In this document: in pieces, positions 1 to 4,715 of the stretch | Layout: every line of letters begins with the position of its first letter | How positions within the stretch are numbered: position 1 is the stretch's first letter | NCBI GenBank assembly: GCA_016283075.1 | Contig: JAEEMF010000058.1 | Coordinates: 1 to 5,506 of the forward strand | Direction of reading: 5' to 3' | From: Bacilli bacterium | GTDB taxonomy: Bacteria; Bacillota_I; Bacilli_A; RF39; UBA660 | Length of the DNA: 5,506 bases | Made by a program: the position numbers and the translations under genes | Notes under the pieces: generated by a model | Told to the model about the DNA's origin: nothing | The model's input: only the letters and a program-made list of their open reading frames with translations | Database searches by the model: none

Positions 1-412
1 GTCTTATAAATCCGCACGAATTATTACGAATTATAATACCTGCATTTTCTCCTTCTGGAATAGCATATGCTCTATCAAATGATAAATCAAATAATCTTTT
101 ATTATCATTATAGTATGTTATTTTTCCGTCAGGTAGTCTCTTAGTTTCTATTTTAGGAAGATCTTTTTTTTCTTTTTTCTTATGGTTAGTTTTAATACTA
201 ACTATTTCTTCTCCTTTAGAAAAGATAAAAAATCCATCCATAGTAAATGTATATTCATCATATATAGGAGGAACTTCTTCCTCACCCTTCATATTAATAA
301 GACCTACTTTTTTATCTTTAGATGTTACTAAGGCATATCCACCTATAAAATCTCCTATATAAGTGTATTTTCCTTCTAAGACCTCGTGATTTTTAAATTT
401 AATATCATTCAT
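1..412 (-). CDS. WG-repeat-like protein, N-terminal part (runs off the window)
   Basis: The frame is open from an ATG at 412 to the window edge, giving 137 visible codons. Residues 35-53 read KVGLINMKGEEEVPPIYDE, which fits the WG-repeat consensus (k-x-G-l-I-n-x-x-G-x-x-v-i-P-x-x-Y-d). CGFIR at 133-137 looks like the start of a further unit cut by the edge. No signal peptide or membrane segment is visible, so the visible part is probably cytoplasmic. A lysine-rich stretch (residues 78-87) is encoded partly by runs of six and eight A. An SD-like AGAGAGG lies at 430-424, about 11 nt before the ATG. WG-repeat proteins are widespread and mostly of unknown function, probably forming repeat folds that bind partners; I cannot assign a role here. 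The protein is not recognisable beyond the repeat, and its 3' end is outside the window. Confidence 0.8.
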   Translation of the reverse strand, partial: MNDIKFKNHEVLEGKYTYIGDFIGGYALVTSKDKKVGLINMKGEEEVPPIYDEYTFTMDGFFIFSKGEEIVSIKTNHKKKEKKDLPKIETKRLPDGKITYYNDNKRLFDLSFDRAYAIPEGENAGIIIRNNSCGFIR

Positions 413-458
413 TCTTATAAAAACCTCTCTTATAGCATATTTTTCTACTTAGTTATTT

Positions 459-467
459 ATTATAACA
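459..467 (-). promoter_or_regulatory. Extended -10 promoter of the WG-repeat gene
   Basis: The minus strand reads TGTTATAAT, a perfect -10 hexamer (464-459) with an upstream TG. It lies just after the stop codon of the kinase gene and 46 nt before the ATG at 412. Transcription would start near 452, leaving a leader of about 39 nt. I see no good -35 hexamer at normal spacing, which suits a TGn-dependent promoter. Confidence 0.6.
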
Positions 468-472
468 TAATC

Positions 473-1423
473 TTATTTATTTGTACGATATTTATTAATT
501 ATTTTAAGCATAATAGGTATTTTATTATAGTAATCTATTATTTGAGTTATACTTGGTATTATTGATTCTTTACCTAAAAATACTTCATTTAAATCATCAC
601 TATATATTCTATTTAAACTAAAGTATAACCAGTTACATTCTTCTATAATACCAGCATATACTCCATTATCTATATCAATAGTGTTTTCTTTTAAGTATGA
701 ACTTGCAAAAGCATCATATTTATTTTCTTCTACATCATGAGACATAAAGAAAGCACTATTAAAGAAATCTATTGAGGGATGTCCTACTTCAGATGTTTCC
801 CAGTCTATTATATAAGGTACTTCATCCTCCCACATAATATTCTTTCTATTTAAATCTTTATGTATATATGAAGGTTTATCATTAAGGTTTAAATAACTAT
901 CATAAGCTTTATTATATATTTCTTCTAATAGATTAAACTTATCTATAAAGAATTTAGCATACTCACTATCACTATCTTTTAACTTATCATAAAAATATTT
1001 ATAGTTATTTTTAGTATAATTAGTACTAAAAGATTCATCCACTTTTATTTTATGAAGTTTTGCTAAAGTACTTGCAATTACACTAACATTATCAAGTGTT
1101 ATTTCTTTAGATAATTTAACTTTAGCACTTAAATAGTTATAAATTAGTACTTTCTTATCATCTATATCTCTAATATGTTTACCATCTTTAGAAAGAGATA
1201 TTACTGCATTAATTCCGTTATCATAAGCTATGCTTGCTATCTTTTCAGACTTTTCAATTTTATTATAGTGTTCATTACTAGGATCGCTATTATTTAGTAT
1301 TTTTAAAGCGAATGATCCTCTATCAGTAGTAACCTTATACATTTCATTAGTAATACCACCTGATAGTTTTTCAAATGAAATGATATTTCCTAAACCTAAC
1401 TTATCAAAAAACATCTTATCCAT
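473..1423 (-). CDS. APH/choline-kinase-family small-molecule phosphotransferase
   Basis: This 316-residue protein has the landmarks of the aminoglycoside phosphotransferase/choline kinase fold (PF01636 type). There is a glycine-containing nucleotide loop LSGGITNEMYKV (20-31) and the ATP-contacting lysine in FALKIL (K41). The catalytic loop IHKDLNRKN (187-195) carries D190 and N195 of the HxDxxxxN motif, and the metal-binding aspartate is D207 in IIDWE. Members use ATP to phosphorylate a hydroxyl on a small molecule such as choline, a sugar, homoserine or an aminoglycoside. The HKDLNRKN form differs from the HGDxxxxN usual in drug-resistance enzymes, so resistance should not be assumed. The ATG at 1423 is preferred over Met4, because GGTGG (1432-1428) lies 4 nt before it and would be 13 nt from Met4. 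It is soluble, ends in TAA, and is separated from the upstream gene by a terminator. Family assignment is firm; the substrate is unknown. Confidence 0.85.
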   Translation of the reverse strand: MDKMFFDKLGLGNIISFEKLSGGITNEMYKVTTDRGSFALKILNNSDPSNEHYNKIEKSEKIASIAYDNGINAVISLSKDGKHIRDIDDKKVLIYNYLSAKVKLSKEITLDNVSVIASTLAKLHKIKVDESFSTNYTKNNYKYFYDKLKDSDSEYAKFFIDKFNLLEEIYNKAYDSYLNLNDKPSYIHKDLNRKNIMWEDEVPYIIDWETSEVGHPSIDFFNSAFFMSHDVEENKYDAFASSYLKENTIDIDNGVYAGIIEECNWLYFSLNRIYSDDLNEVFLGKESIIPSITQIIDYYNKIPIMLKIINKYRTNK

Positions 1424-1448
1424 AAAACCACCAATTTTCCTAAGTTTT

Positions 1449-1457
1449 ATTCTATCA
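1449..1457 (-). promoter_or_regulatory. Extended -10 promoter of the kinase gene
   Basis: The minus strand reads TGATAGAAT, one mismatch from TGnTATAAT, 25 nt before the ATG at 1423. It begins right after the U-run of the upstream gene's terminator, so the kinase would get its own transcript starting near 1442. The -35 position falls inside the terminator hairpin and is not a recognisable hexamer. Confidence 0.5.
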
Positions 1458-1458
1458 C

Positions 1459-1487
1459 AAAAAAGACTAATCTTACGATTAATCTTT
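1459..1487 (-). terminator. Intrinsic terminator of the DUF3592 gene
   Basis: On the minus strand AAAGATTAATC (1487-1477) pairs with GATTAGTCTTT (1472-1462) across a GTAA loop, giving 11 pairs including one U-G wobble, followed by a run of six T (1464-1459). The 5' arm overlaps the last two bases of the TAA stop of the membrane-protein gene. Read on the plus strand, the wobble becomes a mismatch and there is no T run, so it acts in one direction only. Confidence 0.85.
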
Positions 1488-2211
1488 AGAATTTATTATT
1501 TTTAGAGTCAAAAGAGCTGGTGATTTCAAAATCAATATAGTAATTTTTAGGATTAGCATCATCAATTAATAAGTCGACAAGTCTATCAGCATCTTCTGTT
1601 TGATGATTCATTATAGGGTCACTAAATAAAGTGACAGTATTCCCATCTGGCATTTTGTACTCTACTGCAATTTTTTTGATTTTTACTCCATTTACTGTTA
1701 AATCAGAATCAACCATTTTATATGGAAGACCTTTTACAAGTCTACCAGTCATTGCAAGATTTTTATATATATTAACTTTCTTTCTTACAGAACCTAAACC
1801 AATTCCACCAATAATAGTGAATATTGCACCAATAAATAGAAATATACCAGGAAATAATATATAGAAGCCTTCGTCTGGAGATATGCATTTACTAGGATTT
1901 TTAGATTGATACTTTATCTCTTGAACTTGATCTATATTTGCAAAGTTTGATGCGACGCTACTTGTACATTCATAGTTTTTACCATCAACAGTATAGTGAT
2001 AAATTGGTTTAAACATAATAGTACCTTCATCATTAACATATGAATTCGGAATTACTTCATATGTTTTAACAGTTTTATCATATTTTTTAGAATCAACTTT
2101 ATGATATGTAAAAACACCTAGTGCTATCCCTACAAAAAGTAATCCTATACTAAAAAATACTATCCATACAATACTACTTTGTTTTAAATTCTTATAATTT
2201 ATATTATACAT
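1486..2211 (-). CDS. DUF3592-type membrane protein with two transmembrane segments
   Basis: The protein is 241 residues when started at the ATG at 2211. It has a short N-terminal tail, a first membrane helix (about 13-35), a loop (36-115), a second helix (about 117-140) and a soluble C-terminal part (141-241). The loop reads FKPIYHYTVDGKNYEC and then YQSKNPSKC, the Y-x-VdGk-x-Y and y-x-x-x-NP signature of DUF3592. The tail repeats the scheme loosely (VEYKMPDGNTVTLFSDPI, then DDANPKNYYID), suggesting an internal duplication. C82 and C109 in the loop could form a disulfide if the loop is outside. The function of the family is unknown. The frame is open to an ATG at 2307, but AAGAGG (2223-2218) lies 6 nt before 2211 and a strong promoter at 2251-2243 sits inside the longer frame, so the 2307 start would not be transcribed. 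It stands alone between a promoter and a terminator. Confidence 0.8.
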   Translation of the reverse strand: MYNINYKNLKQSSIVWIVFFSIGLLFVGIALGVFTYHKVDSKKYDKTVKTYEVIPNSYVNDEGTIMFKPIYHYTVDGKNYECTSSVASNFANIDQVQEIKYQSKNPSKCISPDEGFYILFPGIFLFIGAIFTIIGGIGLGSVRKKVNIYKNLAMTGRLVKGLPYKMVDSDLTVNGVKIKKIAVEYKMPDGNTVTLFSDPIMNHQTEDADRLVDLLIDDANPKNYYIDFEITSSFDSKNNKF

Positions 2212-2217
2212 ATAGAA

Positions 2218-2223
2218 CCTCTT
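2218..2223 (-). promoter_or_regulatory. SD site that fixes the DUF3592 gene start at 2211
   Basis: AAGAGG on the minus strand lies 6 nt before the ATG at 2211. This is the best SD of the possible starts in this open frame (2307, 2244 and 2211). Confidence 0.7.
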
Positions 2224-2242
2224 CCCTATTTTTACTACTGAC

Positions 2243-2251
2243 ATTATAACA
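2243..2251 (-). promoter_or_regulatory. Extended -10 promoter of the DUF3592 gene
   Basis: The minus strand reads TGTTATAAT, a perfect extended -10 placed 31 nt before the ATG at 2211, with an expected transcript start near 2236. Its spacer and -35 region are occupied by a perfect AT-only palindrome (2251-2270) rather than a -35 consensus. Confidence 0.65.
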
Positions 2252-2270
2252 TATAAATAATTATTTATAT
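2251..2270 (+). repeat. Perfect 20-bp palindrome upstream of a -10 element
   Basis: The two 10-base arms ATATAAATAA and TTATTTATAT are exact reverse complements with no gap. The element overlaps the T of the extended -10 and fills the spacer and -35 zone of the DUF3592 promoter. It could be an operator for a dimeric regulator, but it contains only A and T and could have arisen by composition. It is not followed by a T run, so it is not an intrinsic terminator. Confidence 0.5.
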
Positions 2271-2322
2271 AATATTTTTGAGTATTATTAAGTTCTTTTT
2301 TAATCATATATTACTGTTAATA

Positions 2323-3642
2323 CTATTTATTTAAAGCATCTTTAATTATATTTAAGAATTCATTATCAAGATTATTTTCGTAGTATAGTTTAGTTAAATC
2401 GATATCTGTTTTTTCAAAATATTTTTCACGATATAAATTTGATAAATAAGAGTCATCATTCATTATAATTCTATTCATCGCATAGTTTACTTCATCAATT
2501 GTACCAACACATTCAAATGGTTTAGTTTTGCTCTTTCCAATTAGCTCTAAGAAATGATTTTCTAATTCTTTTTTATTTAGAAGGTTTTCTCCGAATATTT
2601 CAGTAACTTCTTCCTTATTCATAAATGCTCTTAATATAATAAATATAAATAAACATTTAGCACAGCTATTACACCATAGCCAAGGCTCATATTTAGAGTT
2701 TACATTACAACTTCTAAAAATTTTATGATATTTCTTAAACTTTGAAAATAGATAAGCTATTTGAATTTCTTTAATAGGCCTTAGAAAACTAAAGTATTCA
2801 ATATCGATTTTAAACACTTTTTTTGTATATTCATCGAAGTCTTTTTCAAATTCATATGTTTTTGAATACTGATGATTAATATTTGTTCCAATTATAGTTG
2901 GTTCTTCAGCACTTCCTTCATTTGATAAAACAACATATTTACGATTGCATAGATACGCTATTAAATAAGAAAGAAAAGCTAACATTGCACTATATGGGGT
3001 ATGACCATCTAAGTATCCTTGTTTATTTAATCCGTTTAGTTTATTATCCTTAACTCTTTTTACGAAGCAGGATTTAATATCACCTATACAGTCATGATCT
3101 ACTTGTTTATCATTAACAACGAAGCATGTATTATCACAATCTTTTAATAATTCTAATGTAACGCAGGAATCTTTTCCTCCACCTACAGGAATTAAGTTAC
3201 CGTTTCCCTGATAATTTAATTCACCTATTTCTAATTTTAAACCATTAATTTCAAATTTAAATAATTTATTTTCATCTACATTAATACCATTAACATAAAA
3301 GAATTCTCCTAATCCGTTATAGTATAGTTTTTTAAACCAATCTTCTTCATATTTATCAATATATCCTGCTTCAATTTCAATTATTTTTGGACATACGCAT
3401 TTATAGTAATTAATTAATTCAACTAACCCTAGTCTAAATACCATTGATTTAAGTAATGACTGGTTTATATTATTATTCTTTAGATTCTCTTTTGGTATAG
3501 TTATAGAATGATTAAATATATCAAGTCCTGGTATTTCAAATATATAATTTAGTTTAATACTATCTTCACTATTAGTTATTTCATAACTTTTATAAATGAT
3601 TCTTTGATATTTTTCTCTCAATATAGTAAATTTATTATTCAT
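2323..3642 (-). CDS. murL: MurL-like UDP-MurNAc-L-Ala-L-Glu epimerase (PP-loop enzyme)
   Basis: This 439-residue protein resembles MurL, which inverts the terminal L-Glu of UDP-MurNAc-L-Ala-L-Glu to D-Glu using ATP (to AMP and PPi). In Xanthomonas it acts after MurD2 and makes glutamate racemase unnecessary. Visible signatures are a PP-loop VGGGKDSCVTLELL (153-166), a loop LSNEGSAEE (239-247), INHQYSKTYEFE (255-266), and a late GKSKTKPFECVGTIDE (369-384). C312, C324, C327 and C330 form a C-x11-CxxCxxC cluster like the zinc site of QueC-type PP-loop enzymes. No signal peptide or membrane helix is seen, so it is cytoplasmic. Length fits the family. I start at the ATG at 3642, 5 nt after GGTGA; a TTG at 3654 would put this SD inside the coding sequence and would lie upstream of the expected transcript start. 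It ends in TAG. No murD2 or other mur gene is in the window, so the role is inferred from sequence alone; another PP-loop ligase or epimerase is the main alternative. Confidence 0.75.
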   Translation of the reverse strand: MNNKFTILREKYQRIIYKSYEITNSEDSIKLNYIFEIPGLDIFNHSITIPKENLKNNNINQSLLKSMVFRLGLVELINYYKCVCPKIIEIEAGYIDKYEEDWFKKLYYNGLGEFFYVNGINVDENKLFKFEINGLKLEIGELNYQGNGNLIPVGGGKDSCVTLELLKDCDNTCFVVNDKQVDHDCIGDIKSCFVKRVKDNKLNGLNKQGYLDGHTPYSAMLAFLSYLIAYLCNRKYVVLSNEGSAEEPTIIGTNINHQYSKTYEFEKDFDEYTKKVFKIDIEYFSFLRPIKEIQIAYLFSKFKKYHKIFRSCNVNSKYEPWLWCNSCAKCLFIFIILRAFMNKEEVTEIFGENLLNKKELENHFLELIGKSKTKPFECVGTIDEVNYAMNRIIMNDDSYLSNLYREKYFEKTDIDLTKLYYENNLDNEFLNIIKDALNK

Positions 3643-3647
3643 GATTT

Positions 3648-3652
3648 TCACC
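3648..3652 (-). promoter_or_regulatory. SD site that fixes the murL start at 3642
   Basis: GGTGA, complementary to the 5' part of the usual anti-SD tail (full SD GGAGGTGAT), lies 5 nt before the ATG at 3642. The upstream TTG and GTG codons (3654-3649) overlap it and would have no SD of their own. Confidence 0.7.
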
Positions 3653-3658
3653 AAACTT

Positions 3659-3667
3659 ATTATATCA
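3659..3667 (-). promoter_or_regulatory. Extended -10 promoter of the murL-like gene
   Basis: The minus strand reads TGATATAAT, a perfect extended -10. Its first three bases are the TGA stop codon of the nuclease relic. Only 16 nt separate it from the ATG at 3642, so the transcript should start near 3652 with a leader of about 10 nt made up mostly of the SD. A TTGCAA (3690-3685) lies 20 nt upstream, which is too far for a normal -35. Confidence 0.65.
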
Positions 3668-3853
3668 TATCAATACATATTCTCTTGCAATTATTCTGTT
3701 GTCTGAGCAATATTTAATTACATATTCATTATCTTGCTTACAAATAATAATACCTACTGTATCATTTTCTTCAATAGTTTTAATGTTTTTATCTATATAA
3801 TTCATATATGTCATAATTTGACCTGTATGTTCTTTCCGACTGATATTGAGTGG
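3665..3853 (-). pseudogene. C-terminal relic of a DUF1016/YhcG-type PD-(D/E)xK nuclease
   Basis: The frame runs from the codon after a TAA (3856-3854) to a TGA at 3667-3665, giving 62 codons. It contains KEHTGQIMTYMNYIDKN, then TVGIIICKQDNEYVIKYCSD, then REYVLI. These match the end of DUF1016/YhcG proteins (x-G-Q-x-x-x-Y-x-x-x-x-D, then tiGiiiCk-x-k-x-x-x-x-x-Y, then x-x-x-Y-x-L). In the family, the catalytic E-x-K sits just before the GQ motif, and that part and the long N-terminal domain are missing. An internal ATG at 3814 could start a 49-residue peptide, but I see no convincing SD. Upstream lies the terminator of the 238-residue gene, so the relic seems to have been cut at about 3850. 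Full-length relatives occur in restriction and defence islands; this fragment cannot be an active nuclease. Confidence 0.75.
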
Positions 3854-3864
3854 TTAGTACATAC

Positions 3865-3894
3865 AAAAAAAGAACTATCATATTGATAATTCTT
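3865..3894 (-). terminator. Intrinsic terminator of the 238-residue orphan gene
   Basis: On the minus strand AAGAATTATC (3894-3885) pairs with GATAGTTCTT (3879-3870) across an AATAT loop, with one U-G wobble. The T run continues through the end of the stem to 3865, giving seven T in all. It lies 23 nt after the TAA at 3920-3918. Read on the plus strand there is no T run, so it serves the minus-strand gene. Confidence 0.85.
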
Positions 3895-3917
3895 ATACAA
3901 CATATTGTAAATTTCCG

Positions 3918-4634
3918 TTATAACCTATTTTTAATTAATTGTTTGATATTTAAATCTGGTATTTTTTCAATTTGTTCTTCAATTGAAGTATAATTACAAT
4001 ATTTAACTTTCTTAGTTTCAGATTTATATCTATCATGACTAAATAAATCAATAGTTGTTGATTCTAAAGCTATATTAATTATTTTAAAATAGTACTCTTT
4101 TTCTTGATCACTTTTTGAATTCAAATAGCGAAAAACAAAGCACATAAACGAATCCATTTCATTACTCAATATTTTCCAGTCCAATTTAGGATTTTTATAT
4201 ACCATTAAATTTGTTTCATAAAATTCAGGTGCAATTGGCAAAAGCATGAAAAAAGGTTCACCAGAAACACCTATATTCCAATTAGGATTATACATTCCCC
4301 CAACTATGATATTTTTATATAATTCTTTAAAAACAGGGAGGCTATAAAATTTTGAATTCATAATTAAAATTATATTTCTGCACAAATCAAAACTTGTAGA
4401 TAATTGAGCAATATTAATATCTTCTTCAATAATACTTGCCATTAAATTCAAACTATTAACTCCATATTTCTTATAAATATTATCTATTCTTTCTAAATAA
4501 AGTTTTCTTTCATCTATTTTACTAAATTCATCATCTAGTTCGTGTCTTGCAGCCATTCTATCATAATATTCAATCATAAAAAAGTATTCACAAAGTTGAT
4601 TAAAATCATTTAGCTTTTCTATTAATGCTTCCAT
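3918..4634 (-). CDS. Hypothetical 238-residue soluble protein, family not recognised
   Basis: I do not recognise this protein. It has 238 residues, no signal peptide and no clear membrane helix. The N-terminal third (1-60) is rich in charged and aromatic residues (CEYFFMIEYYDRMAARHELD at 15-34) and looks helical. The middle has a glycine/proline segment GGMYNPNWNIGVSGEPFF (112-129) followed by MLLPIAPEFYE (130-140), the most distinctive part and a good search seed. The C-terminal third is again charged and ends in a helix-like segment. The ATG at 4634 is supported by GGTGAT (4643-4638) 3 nt upstream and by an extended -10 just before it; the gene ends in TAA followed by a terminator, so it is a single-gene unit. 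It sits between a dinD-type gene and a nuclease relic, a setting typical of accessory or defence islands, so an immunity, defence or mobile-element role is possible but only guessed from context. Confidence 0.8.
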   Translation of the reverse strand: MEALIEKLNDFNQLCEYFFMIEYYDRMAARHELDDEFSKIDERKLYLERIDNIYKKYGVNSLNLMASIIEEDINIAQLSTSFDLCRNIILIMNSKFYSLPVFKELYKNIIVGGMYNPNWNIGVSGEPFFMLLPIAPEFYETNLMVYKNPKLDWKILSNEMDSFMCFVFRYLNSKSDQEKEYYFKIINIALESTTIDLFSHDRYKSETKKVKYCNYTSIEEQIEKIPDLNIKQLIKNRL

Positions 4635-4654
4635 AACATCACCAATTAACGATT

Positions 4655-4663
4655 ATTATAGCA
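4655..4663 (-). promoter_or_regulatory. Extended -10 promoter of the 238-residue orphan gene
   Basis: The minus strand reads TGCTATAAT, a perfect extended -10 lying 20 nt before the ATG at 4634. The transcript would start near 4648, giving a leader of only about 13 nt that carries GGTGAT. The -35 position has no good match; TTGATA at 4696-4691 is 30 nt upstream, too far to pair with it. Confidence 0.65.
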
Positions 4664-4715
4664 TAATATTACTATAAATATACACTTATATATCAATGCT
4701 TTTAATTCATAGTCT

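Noticed and set aside
429..437. TGCTATAAG as an alternative -10 for the WG-repeat gene
   Set aside because: It overlaps the SD, so the resulting transcript would lack the SD; the perfect TGTTATAAT at 467-459 fits better.
1631..1864. Plus-strand open frame of 77 codons
   Set aside because: It is the antisense shadow of the DUF3592 gene, with no SD or promoter on the plus strand and a composition that mirrors the membrane protein.
2308..2325. Small hairpin just after the murL stop as a terminator
   Set aside because: Only about five AT pairs plus a wobble, and no T run follows on the minus strand.
3643..3654. TTG start of the murL-like gene, adding four residues
   Set aside because: The TTG/GTG codons are part of the SD for the ATG at 3642 and lie at or upstream of the expected transcript start.
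4664..4715. Terminator after dinD
   Set aside because: Short AT-rich inverted matches are present, but there is no stable stem followed by a T run.
4635..4715. SOS/LexA operator before the 238-residue gene
   Set aside because: By eye I see no GAACnnnnGTTC-like site in this gap or its promoter.
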